This document shows, in pieces, positions 10,371 through 19,506 of a DNA stretch of 64,000 nt; the first letter of the stretch is position 1, and each line of letters starts with the position of its first letter. A model generated the notes under the pieces. It made no database searches. It saw only the letters and a program-made list of their open reading frames with translations, and was not told the DNA's origin. The position numbers and the translations under genes were made by a program. This stretch comes from Liriodendron chinense (taxonomy: Eukaryota > Streptophyta > Magnoliopsida > Magnoliales > Magnoliaceae): contig ML058452.1 in the NCBI GenBank assembly GCA_003013855.2, forward strand, positions 1,316,810-1,380,809, in the 5' to 3' direction.

Positions 10371-11600
10371 AAACAAACTTTGTCCTCGAAATTTACATAT
10401 GGTTGGTCGACGAAGAGCTTGAGATATTCCTTCCTCATCTCCTCTTCATTCTCCGACGTCACTTCTTCTTCGCCATGGAAGTATCACAAGACTTTTACTA
10501 GGGAGATGACTTTTTTACGGAGAGCGTGTTCCTTTCGATCCAAAATGCATACTGGCTCTTTCACGTAAGATGCATCATCTCAAACCTCAATCTTCTTCCA
10601 CTCGATCACATGGGAATCATCTCTCTCGTACTTCTTTAGCATAGAAATGTGGAAGACGTCATGTACGTTTGACAATTAAGGAGGTAGAGCGAAACGGTAT
10701 GCCACTTCTCCCACATGCTGCAGAATTTCAAACTAGCCTATAAATCGTAGTGCTAGCTTGCCCTTCTTTCCAAATCGCAACATACCCTTCATTTGTGATA
10801 CCTTTAAGAATACGAAATCGCCTTCTTTGAACTCGAGATCTCGACGTCTAATATCGGCGTAAATTTTCTGTTTACTCTTGGCGGTCTGTAAACGTTTGTG
10901 AATGATTTCAATCTTTTCTGAGGTAAGCTGCACAATCTCTGGTCCAAGCACACTACGTTCTCCAACTTCTGCCCAGCAATGCGGTGCGCGGCACGGACGA
11001 CCATAAAGGGCTTCAAAAGGTGTCATGCCTTTCTTGGTAGCTATTGTTGTAGGCGAATTCAGTGAGGGTTAGATAGTCTTCCCATTTTCCTTTAAAATCT
11101 AATACGCAAGCTCTTAACATATCTTCCAATATTTGGTTCACTCTCTCAGTCTGACCATCGGTCTGGGGGTGGAAAGTTGTGCTATACTTAAGAGAGGTAC
11201 CCCATAGCTTGTTGCATTCTAGACCATAATGAGGATGTATAGCGCAGATCTCTATCTGAGATGATCGATGCTGGCACATTATGTAAGCACACTACTTCTT
11301 TAACATACAACTCTGCCAATTCTGACACTGGGGCGAACACACGGATCGGAATGAAATGAGTTGACTTGGTGAGGCGGTCCACGATGACCCATATCGCGTC
11401 GTGTCTCTTACTTGACCGGGGTAGTCCTGTGATGGAGTCCATTGAGATATGCTCCCATTTCCACGTGGGAATTTCTGGTTGGGTTAACAACCCACCTGGT
11501 TTCTTATGTTCGGCCTTTACTTGCTGGCATGTGAGACATTTTGACACAAATTCAGCTATTTCACGCTTTATGTTATTCCACTAATATTGTCTTTTCGTAT
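10371..11600 (-). pseudogene. Integrase with C-terminal chromodomain, Tekay pol
   Basis: In minus-strand order the region shows the end of the zinc-binding module (CLTCQQVKAEH, about 11505-11545), the catalytic core (WEHISMDSITGLPRS, then FHPQTDGQTERVNQILEDMLR) and a GPY/F-like tail (MLRFGKKGKLALRF). It ends in a chromodomain at about 10405-10577 (PVCILDRKEHALRKK, then a block ending EEEMRKEYLKLF). Integrase inserts the cDNA; the chromodomain of this clade is thought to direct insertion to modified histones. The core is split between frames near 11190-11280, and further stops occur before the chromodomain. A conserved tryptophan of the chromodomain is a TGA stop here. The protein is therefore dead. 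Confidence 0.88.
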
Positions 11601-11952
11601 CCTGATACATCTTCGTACATCCTAGGTGAATTATCAATTTAGATCTATGTGCATCATCCATTATTTCACGTTTCAGCTCTGGGTCATTTGGTACACATAG
11701 GCGATCACGAAAACAAATTCTCTCATCGGATCCTATTCATCAGTCCTTGCTGTGTTCTAGATCCCTTGCCTTGGCTATATCTTCTTGGAGGTTCACATCT
11801 TGGCTTTGAACGTTTATGATTTTTCATATCATTACTAGTTTTATTACGATGTTACTCAAGTATGCTTTGCGCTCATCTAGGCTCATTTTGACTTTGAAGT
11901 CCTTAACAAAATTTAATATCCCCACTTCTTTACCATGTAAGATGCTGCTACC
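11601..11952 (-). pseudogene. Link between RNase H and integrase, no intact frame
   Basis: This stretch lies between the RNase H fragment and the zinc module of integrase in the Tekay pol. It should encode the tether and the first part of the integrase zinc finger, but I see only short interrupted frames. It is decayed pol, not a separate gene. Confidence 0.6.
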
Positions 11953-13250
11953 TCATGGGTTTTCTTCCTGCTTAGAGCATTGGCTACTGCGTTTGCCTTG
12001 CCCAGATTGTAACACAATTCGATCTAAAAATCCTTCAAGGTTTCCATCCAACGATGCTGCCTCATGTTTAGGTCCTTTTGCTGAAATAGATACTTTACTC
12101 TTGTGATCTGTATTTAATTTAAATTGTTCGCCGTACAAATAATGTCTCCATATTTTTAGTGCTAAAATCACAACGGCTAGCTCTAAGTCGTGCGTGGGAT
12201 AATTCTGCTCGTGAGGCCTCAACTGTTGAGAGGCATAGGCTATCACCTTGTCTTTCTGCATCAATACACATCACAGTCCGACTTTTGACACATCGGTGTG
12301 TACTACATACTCGGCTCCTTCTTCTAGCAGGGTTAAGACTGAGGCTGATGTTAATAACTCCTTCAGCGTCTGAAATGCTTTTTCTGCCTTATCGTTCCAT
12401 TCGAATCGAGCGCTCTTCTTGGTGAGCTCCGTCAAGGGTCGGGCGATTTTAGAGAATTCTTTGATAAATCGTCTGTAATATCTAGCTAGGCCAAGAAAAC
12501 TATGAATTTTCGTGACAGTTGTTGGTTGACTCCAATGTCGGACTGCATCAACTTTCGACTGATCTACTGCTATACCTTCACGCGTCACTACGTGTCCAAG
12601 GAATTTCACTTCTTCTTTCCAAAAGTCGCACTTCTTAAGCTTAGCGTATAATTGATTATTCTTCAGGGTTTTCATGGCAGTCCTCAAGTGCTCGGCGTGC
12701 TCCTCTTAGCTCTTGGAGTAAATTAGGATATCGTCGATGAATATGATTACGAACTTGTCTAAGTAGGGTTTGAACACGCGATTCATTAAATCCATGAACA
12801 CGGTAGGGGCATTTGTCAATCCGAAGGGCATGACTAGGAATTCATAATGACTGTATCTCGTTCTAAAAGCAGTCTTCGGAACATCCTCCTTTATGCGTAG
12901 TTGATGATAACTAGACCTTAAATCTATTTTTGAAGAGAATCTTGCTCCACGTAGCTGGTTGAAAATGTCATCTATGCACGGTAAGGTATATTTGTTCTTG
13001 ATGATGACTTGGTTCAGCTTCTTATAATCAATGCATAGACGAAGCGAACCGTCCTTCTTCCACACAAACAGGACAGGGGCGGCCCAAGGAGAAACACTTG
13101 GGCAAATAAACCCTTGGTCTAGGAGTTCTTCCAATTGCTTCTTGAGTTCTTGCAACTCTACTAGTGCCATCCGATATACGGGTAGAGCTATTGGAGACAT
13201 GCCCGGAATAAGATCAATAGCAAAGTCTACCTCACGCTCAAGAGGTAAGC
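11953..13250 (-). pseudogene. Reverse transcriptase and RNase H, Tekay pol
   Basis: The RT part (about 12706-13250) contains PVYRMALVELQELKKQLEEL, then LCIDYKKLNQVIIKNKY, then KIDLRSSYHQLRI and the active-site segment FIDDILIYSK. A stop near 12703-12705 separates it from the connection domain (LKKCDFWKEEVKFLGHVV; FLGLARYYRRFIKEFS), and another frame break near 12265-12270 separates that from RNase H (VIAYASQQLRPHEQNYPTHDLEL). The order and motifs are those of a Gypsy chromovirus. The first residues after the break at 13250 (LPLEREVDFAIDL) continue a sentence that starts on the other side of the Athila-like insertion, at about 21213-21230. Confidence 0.92.
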
Positions 13251-13864
13251 TGTTCACTCCCCAAGTGTAGGGTTGCGAAGTAGTAATAATTCGGAAAGAC
13301 CGAGTATCGTTCCCACAGAGATTTATGTATGGGTATCTTCAGAATTTAACTAAAACAACTAGTAATTAAGACTATATTAAGAACTAAAACTAAACAAACA
13401 GTGATTTGAGTTTAAACGGTGAATGGTTAAGGTAAATTCAATCTAAAAAGTCACTAGAGCGCCAAGGATCCACTCTTGATACGTTTCAATGCATTAACAT
13501 AACTAGGTCTCATATAACTCAATCAGAATCAGATTTCCATCTCTATCTGATCGGAATATAGAGCAATTAATCACAGTTATCTGAAATAGGTGCTTATTAA
13601 CTGATTTGATTCCCACAACCAAGCTCAGGCCTTGGGCACACTCAATTGTATAGGCCAAGCCTCTTTCCAATTTAGTTGAGATTCATAACCATAGCCTTCA
13701 CCAAGTCCTGTCACTAGACCTGATTACAACTCATGATTTGAACTCTAATTAAATCAAAATCAATCACTAAACAAATATTCCAGATTATACACAAAAGATA
13801 AGAATTTCAGTTGCATGAGTTCCCACATGAAAATCAGGCCATTGTATACGAGGCAATCAAAGCG

Positions 13865-13892
13865 TCTACCATGCCCGGAGTCGATGGTAGAT
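13865..13892 (-). promoter_or_regulatory. Conserved LTR hairpin II (stem TCTACCAT/ATGGTAGA)
   Basis: An 8-bp perfect stem with an 11-base loop (GCCCGGAGTCG on plus) lies about 370-400 nt downstream of the TATA box in element orientation. The same hairpin recurs at 20121-20147, 52893-52921, 32405-32433, 32488-32516 and 32783-32811, and with a shorter loop at 37476-37497. The paired bases covary: T:A in the Athila copies and C:G in the solo LTR copies at stem position 4. Function is unknown; a role in the RNA leader is an inference. Confidence 0.7.
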
Positions 13893-14102
13893 CAATGCAT
13901 TACACAAGCATGAACAATGCTCAAAAGCTAAGATACTAAGTTAAACTCACTAAGAATCACATGAGCCCGGAGTCATCAAGAGATCAAAGTAAAAGCCAAC
14001 ATAGTACTTGATTCAAACTCAAATTGAACTAAAATTCATTCATTAAAGCATAAAAGGAAACCTAGGTTGCATCAATCCATTAAAAACGAATCAAAAGCTT
14101 CC

Positions 14103-14124
14103 CCTCTTAGCCCTAGCTAAGAGG
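14103..14124 (-). promoter_or_regulatory. Conserved LTR hairpin I (CCTCTTAGC/GCTAAGAGG)
   Basis: A 9-bp perfect stem with a 4-base loop, about 140 nt downstream of the TATA box. It is identical in stem at 20359-20380 (other LTR), 37706-37727 (solo LTR) and 52660-52681 (Athila remnant). The surrounding LTR sequence differs strongly among these families, so the hairpin stands out as conserved. Confidence 0.75.
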
Positions 14125-14261
14125 TTTTAGTTCATCTCTAACATCCTTGAGCTAAAAGCCTCTAAAAACATGAAAAACTACTAAAACAGGAAATCTGAAG
14201 TAGAATCTGTCTCCTCAGCAATCCCCACGTCATAGCCTCCCTTGGTATGAAGAGAAGAGGT

Positions 14262-14270
14262 CCTTTTATA
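14262..14270 (-). promoter_or_regulatory. TATA box of the Athila-like LTR
   Basis: The minus strand reads GCTATAAAAGGA. It is the only strong TATA match in the LTR and divides the palindrome array (upstream) from the two hairpins (downstream). Transcription would start about 25-35 bases further in the minus direction. Confidence 0.7.
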
Positions 14271-14376
14271 GCTTGGAGAAGTCCAATACGCAAGAGAACT
14301 CTAGAAATTGCGTAAACTTACGTAATTGCGCGTGAAATCCGGAGTTTCTGAAATAGAAAGTGGCTGGTTACGCTGG

Positions 14377-14636
14377 CCGACCGGTCATGACCGGTCGGAG
14401 TGGCTTGACCCTTTGTCCAGCAACAATGGCCGACCGGTCATGACCGGTCGGCTGCTTCCTGATGACTCCAGTAACTATGCCCGACCGGTCGGGCTGGCAG
14501 TCCATCAATCAGCAGCTATGCCTGACCGGTCATGACCGGTCGGGCTTATTCCCTGTTCAGTCCAACAAATGTATGGGGTGGCCGACCGGTCATGACCGGT
14601 CGGTCTTGCTTGGCTGACCGGTCAGCCGACCGGTCT
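14377..14636. repeat. Array of 22-bp palindromes in U3
   Basis: The half-site CCGACCGGTCA followed by its own inverse complement forms a perfect 22-bp palindrome at 14377-14398, 14430-14451 and 14582-14603. A one-mismatch copy lies at 14522-14543, a shortened 12-bp copy at 14481-14492, and half-sites at about 14613-14636. They lie 107-366 bp upstream of the TATA box, where an enhancer would be expected. Confidence 0.9.
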
Positions 14637-14892
14637 TGCCTTCTTCCTTCTCTATTTCTTTCTTTCATTCTTCTTTTCTCTTCTCTCCTTGCTTTCTTTC
14701 TTTGATCCTTCTTCACGCTTCATCTAATGGTCCTTAACACTTGTAAGAAGCCTCATTTAGCCTTCAAATGGTGAACTCTCCATCTTGTTCCTACAATCAC
14801 AAATCATGTATTAAGTTGGTCCTCTAAACATGTATATCATGCATAATGAGTGATGAATTGGGGTTAGAATATGCACAATTATGAGCTCAACA

Positions 14893-16316
14893 CACCCCAC
14901 AACCAGCATTTTGCTAGTCCCGAGCAAAACATGCGTGAAACTAGTTTCATTTTCCAAAACCCAACTCTCCTTTGGAAACTATTCTTCTATATATTCCAAG
15001 ACACATAAGCGTAAGAATCAGAGAAATTAGGTGATAAAGGTTGCAACCTTAAACTCTCAAAACATAATAAGTGATTATATAAAATCCACGCTGATTAGTT
15101 GATAAATAGAAAAACTTGAACAAATTCAACCCAGTGTGCATAGTGAAGGTTCATCTCATGAGTTTCCAGGATTATCCTCTTCATAAATCAACTAAACTTC
15201 CGATCTCAAAGTATATAGAGTAACAACAAGCCTATGACAGGAATTTGCCTTACCGTCCTTCCGACGACTTTCACACTACGTCCCATTTCCGGCTTTGGTT
15301 ACGGGTAGACCATCCCCCGGTTGGTAGTAGGTAGCCCTAATCGGAATTTCCACCATTTTTCTTTCCTTCCCGATTTCATCCTTTCATTCCTTTTTCTTTT
15401 AAATTAGATAGGATTTTTAGAAATCCATATCTTCCGTTATTTTCCCATGGACAAGGATGGACAAAATACCCCGGCTTGGTTTCTCAATACCTTTAAATCA
15501 AAGTCTAGCTAATCCACAAATCACATGATCCTTTCAACTCATGAAAATCGTGTAATGTGAACTAGGTGCAAAAGGTGTTCAAATTTTCTATCAATCATAA
15601 AAATAGGTGAATTCACATATAAAACCATTGTATTAAGAGAAATTCAAAGCTTGCAACATCCCTCACTTCGTATCTCATCTTCTTATGCTTATGCTATCTC
15701 GAATGCATATAATCAAAGCCTTCCAAAAGAGTTTCGAATTTCAGAAAAATCGAAAAATTTCTACATCTTTGCTCGACATGTCACAAAAGCTAGCAGATTC
15801 ATCAATTAAGGAATCTCTCACCCCCCAACCAAAACTTTGCATTGTCCTCAATGTAATAAGATATGCAATATGTATGACATGAGAGCAATGACATAAAATA
15901 AAGGAGAGTGAAAAAGAGAGATATCACCTGAAGCATATGGCAAGGTTAGCTTTTGGAGATGGAGTACTTCACAACTAAATCAACTATCAAAGCAAATCCT
16001 AATGGGAAAGCATTCTAACAAATCATCCTCCGTCAGACTAGGAGGTTAATCCCAACAACTCATCCAAAAGCATAAAGTCAAGCAGAATCATTAGATGGAT
16101 CAAAAGGTTTCGCAGTAACGTCATCCAATATCCTGCTTTACAATGAACATGTGTGTGAATGATTGAAATAAGCCACTCAAAATCCCAAGAAGGAATTCCA
16201 GCGGGTTCCTTAGTGTTTTCACCACATGTATAGGAGGAGACATCATCATACTTAGCAAAAAAAATATGTCTCCAATCAGATTTTCCTGGGCAATGATATT
16301 GCAAGTAAGGATCATC
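14893..16316 (-). other. 3' non-coding interior of the Athila-like element
   Basis: Between the end of gag-protease and the 3' LTR there is 1.4 kb without a convincing gene. The purine tract GGTTGTGGGGTG (minus) is at 14893-14906. The small minus-strand frame at 16038-16444 has no recognisable domain. The RT, RNase H and integrase that should follow gag-protease are absent. Confidence 0.75.
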
Positions 16317-18878
16317 CTAGGGTTGGTGGAGTTCGATATGCATGATCCACAAAGATGTGGAAATATGAATTGATTTCTTAGCACAAAAAGGTGTTGTTTC
16401 CACATCCTTCTCTTGGCTAGTGTCATATGCCAATACCGACTCAAAAAGTGTGACCATATCCCTTATCATATCGTCGTTCTCATCAAGGGAGTGAGTCACT
16501 TCTTCGTCTAAGGGACCGGAGTAAAAAGGTGAGAGGGACTCATCTTCCATGATAGAATTGATCATGTTTATGTCGTGGACCTCCTCATCCTCATCCTCAT
16601 GTTGGTTGTCAATATTGAAAGCATTCAACTCAATTGTCATATTGCCAAAAGACATTTTTATGACCCCACTCCTACAATTTATGATAGCATTTGACGTAGC
16701 TAGGAATGGACGGCCAAGTATGACAGGAATTTGAGGACCAATATTAATCGTGGGTCGCGTGTCCAAGACAATAAAGTCGACCGGGTAGTAAACTTTGTCA
16801 ACTTGGACAAGTACGTCCTCAATTACCCCTCTTGGAATACGAATTGATCGGTCAGCAAGTTGTAATGTGGTTTTGGTGGGTTTTAACTCACCTAAACCCA
16901 ATTGTTCATAGACCGAAAAGGGAATTAAGTTTACACTTGCCCCTAGATCATGTAAAGCATGTTTCACCCGGTAGTCTCCAATTACACATGATATTGTCGG
17001 ACAACCGGGATCTTTGTACTTTTTGGGCATCCCGTGGTTGATAATGGCACTCACATTCTCTGTCAAAAATGCCTTCTTTTGCACATGTATTTTCCTTTTA
17101 ACCGTGCAAAGGTCTTTTAAAATTTTTGCATATGACGGTATTTGTTTAATGGCATCCAACAATGGGATGTTGATTTTGACTTGCTTGAAAACCTCCAAAA
17201 ATTCCTGATATTTATCTTGAGGTTTGGCTGGAATCAAGCGTTGGGGGAATGGAGCAACGGGTCTATATTCTTTCAATTTTTCATTCATGGTGGTGCTAGG
17301 TCCATCATTCTCTTTGGAAGATACCGGATCATTAGGCTGTGAAACCTTCACCGGATCAGATTTTTCAATGATTTTACCACTTCTAAGAGTGGTGATGGCC
17401 TTAGCATGTTCCATATGTTGGTTAGAAGAACTAGGCACGCTTACTTCGCTTTGTGTTTTTGGATTTGGTACGGGTTGGGCTGGAAGCATCCCTTCCCTTG
17501 CGTTTAAGCGAGCCTTGATTTCCTCTACCGAAGTTTTAAGCTCAAGCATTATCGTATGGTTGGATTGATTTATTTGAGCTTGACCTTCCATGAATGCTTT
17601 CAAAGTATCCTCTAAAGGCATTTGAGGTGGGGCCATTTGCATTGGGGGACCCCTTTGAGGATTATTTTGATTAGCCGTGTTTCCATTCGCCCAATTGAAG
17701 TTTGGGTTGTTCCTCCAACTAGAATTATTCGTGTTTGAATTTGGAGTACTAAAAGGTCGTTGATAGCTATTCAAGGCATTCGATTGTTCAAATAAAAGTT
17801 CTCGAAACGCATAGATTGTTGGACAATCCGGCGTTTGATGCACATTGGAAGCACAAATACCACAAATAGTTTCAACAGCCCCCTTTCGTTGGGTTGTATC
17901 CACTTTCTTTAGTTCCATCTCCTCAACCTTTCGTGTGAGTTTAGCCACTCTAGAACCTAGATCCTCTTGCCCATCTAAAACATAAATTTCTCCCTTTTCC
18001 TTAGCTTGGGGTTGTTTTGAACTTGTTGGCTTGGATGTATCCCATGACTGTGTATTTTCAGCCAACATGTCAAAATAATCCCAAGCTTCCTCCGTTTCCT
18101 TGTTCATGAACTCCCCATTGCACATCATCTCAACAAATTGGCGCATGGTTGAGTTTAATCCATCATAGAAGAAACTAATCAACCTCCACCGTTCATAGCC
18201 ATGATGTGGGCATGCGTTTAAAAGCTCATTATACCTGTCCCAACATTGGAAAAAGGCTTCTTCTTCTTTTTGGGCGAAGTTCATTATGGCCCTTCGTAGT
18301 GCATTGGTTCGATGAGTAGGGAAGAATTTTTTAAGAAACTCCCTAGTCATCTCAGCCCATGTCCCTATAGACCTCGGCCTTAAGGAATGTAGCCATGATT
18401 TGGCCTTCTCTTTCAAGGAAAAAGGGAACAATTTAAGTTTTATAGTATCCTTGGTCACATTATCATAGTTTATTGTGGCTATAACTTCTTCAAATTCCTT
18501 AATATGTAGATATGCGCTCTCAGAGTCGAGTCCATGGAATCTAGGAAGAAGTTGGATCAACTCCGGTTTAAAATCAATATTTCCCACATTGTGAGGGAAA
18601 ATTATGCAAGAGGGAGTACTCGTCCTAGCTGGTTGTAAATAGTCACGTAAAGTTCTAGGTTGAGGTACATCCCCCACTTCATTCTCATCCAATTCAGTCA
18701 GGTTTGGGGCTGGATTTTGATGTTGATTAGCCCCTTGATTTGGTTGATTTTCAGCCATCTCTCTAGTAATTTCAGGAAAATTCTGACGTTTCCTAGCACG
18801 AGGCTCTCTATTAATCCCTTCAACAATTACTCCGTCTCTTACAAGTCGGTTATTATCAGTCCTAGCCCAATGTAGCAT
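16317..18878 (-). CDS. Athila-type gag-protease polyprotein (853 aa), intact
   Basis: This is the only long intact frame in the window. Residues about 70-280 form the gag core (PSCIIFPHNVGNIDFKPELI, LFPFSLKEKAKSWLHSLRP, FLKKFFPTHRT, FFYDGLNSTMRQFVEMMCNG). A cysteine motif follows at about 340-355 (CGICASNVHQTPDC). A glutamine/asparagine-rich linker leads to an aspartic protease at about 640-760, with the catalytic segment HDLGASVNLIPFSVYEQLGL and the flap-side VILGRPFLATSNAII. DLGAS replaces the commoner DTGAS or DSGAS, which is usual in Athila elements. The capsid domain would package the RNA and the protease would mature it. The chosen start is the first ATG, about 600 bases downstream of the PBS. 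No pol follows, so the element can supply gag only. Confidence 0.9.
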   Translation of the reverse strand: MLHWARTDNNRLVRDGVIVEGINREPRARKRQNFPEITREMAENQPNQGANQHQNPAPNLTELDENEVGDVPQPRTLRDYLQPARTSTPSCIIFPHNVGNIDFKPELIQLLPRFHGLDSESAYLHIKEFEEVIATINYDNVTKDTIKLKLFPFSLKEKAKSWLHSLRPRSIGTWAEMTREFLKKFFPTHRTNALRRAIMNFAQKEEEAFFQCWDRYNELLNACPHHGYERWRLISFFYDGLNSTMRQFVEMMCNGEFMNKETEEAWDYFDMLAENTQSWDTSKPTSSKQPQAKEKGEIYVLDGQEDLGSRVAKLTRKVEEMELKKVDTTQRKGAVETICGICASNVHQTPDCPTIYAFRELLFEQSNALNSYQRPFSTPNSNTNNSSWRNNPNFNWANGNTANQNNPQRGPPMQMAPPQMPLEDTLKAFMEGQAQINQSNHTIMLELKTSVEEIKARLNAREGMLPAQPVPNPKTQSEVSVPSSSNQHMEHAKAITTLRSGKIIEKSDPVKVSQPNDPVSSKENDGPSTTMNEKLKEYRPVAPFPQRLIPAKPQDKYQEFLEVFKQVKINIPLLDAIKQIPSYAKILKDLCTVKRKIHVQKKAFLTENVSAIINHGMPKKYKDPGCPTISCVIGDYRVKHALHDLGASVNLIPFSVYEQLGLGELKPTKTTLQLADRSIRIPRGVIEDVLVQVDKVYYPVDFIVLDTRPTINIGPQIPVILGRPFLATSNAIINCRSGVIKMSFGNMTIELNAFNIDNQHEDEDEEVHDINMINSIMEDESLSPFYSGPLDEEVTHSLDENDDMIRDMVTLFESVLAYDTSQEKDVETTPFCAKKSIHISTSLWIMHIELHQP

Positions 18879-19482
18879 GCAAAACCGAAAAGAATGAGTG
18901 AAAAGGAAAAAGAATTCTTCCTTCCTTCCTTTACTCCTCTCTAAAACTTAAGCACAGGGTGTCTTGCAATGGCTAAGCCAGAAGCAAGGATAGAGACCGA
19001 TTTCTCCTGGTCAATAGGGGTTCAAAAGAACTCCCCACCCACTCTTTGAGTCTTTTGAGAAAAAGTACAGAAAAAAGAAGAAAAAGGAATAGGTTGAGAA
19101 GAGAAATCTCTGAGCACAAGGTGATCCAAGGCGGCAGAGCCGACCAATAGGAATCCAGGTGGCACAAGGCCTACCTTTCAGAGATCCAAAAGGAGTCTCC
19201 ACCCACTCTACAAGAGATGAATATGATAGGAATAAGTAGGAGAAGAAGAAGAGTAAGGTTAGAACAATAAAACCTGATTTGTAACTTAAGATGCCTTCTT
19301 CTTCTTTAACTTCCTAAAAATCCCTGGATTAGACCTATGTTAGAATCCTGCAAAAATCAAAACAAAGTAAGTTAGTAACTAGAAGAAAACCTACTCTAGA
19401 AAGCAAAACAAATCCTAAACCTATCTTAACACAATCTCAACTAAAAGTTATTTCAGAAAATTCCAAAAATACCGCATAAAAA
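18879..19482 (-). other. Untranslated leader of the Athila-like element
   Basis: About 600 bases between the PBS and the gag start. No gene is visible. Direct repetition of phrases such as GGAATAGG/AAGAGTCTCC suggests small internal duplications. Leaders of this kind usually hold packaging signals, but none can be named from sequence. Confidence 0.6.
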
Positions 19483-19500
19483 TCCCCGGCAACGGCGCCA
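19483..19500 (-). other. Primer binding site, Athila type
   Basis: The minus strand reads TGGCGCCGTTGCCGGGGA, six bases from the LTR end. From memory this is the classical Athila PBS, thought to pair with tRNA-Asp. A decayed version (three G-to-A changes) lies at 53342-53359 beside the Athila remnant. Confidence 0.9.
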
Positions 19501-19506
19501 AAAACT

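Larger units (their letters stand above)
13251..14892 (-). repeat. 3' LTR of the Athila-like element (1642 bp)
   Basis: It starts TGTTCACTCCCC and ends GAGCTCAACA on the plus strand. On the minus strand the TATA box is at 14262-14270. A palindrome array lies upstream in U3 (14377-14636). Two hairpins lie downstream (14103-14124 and 13865-13892). A poly-T/C-rich run follows the palindromes at 14637-14705. Confidence 0.95.
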
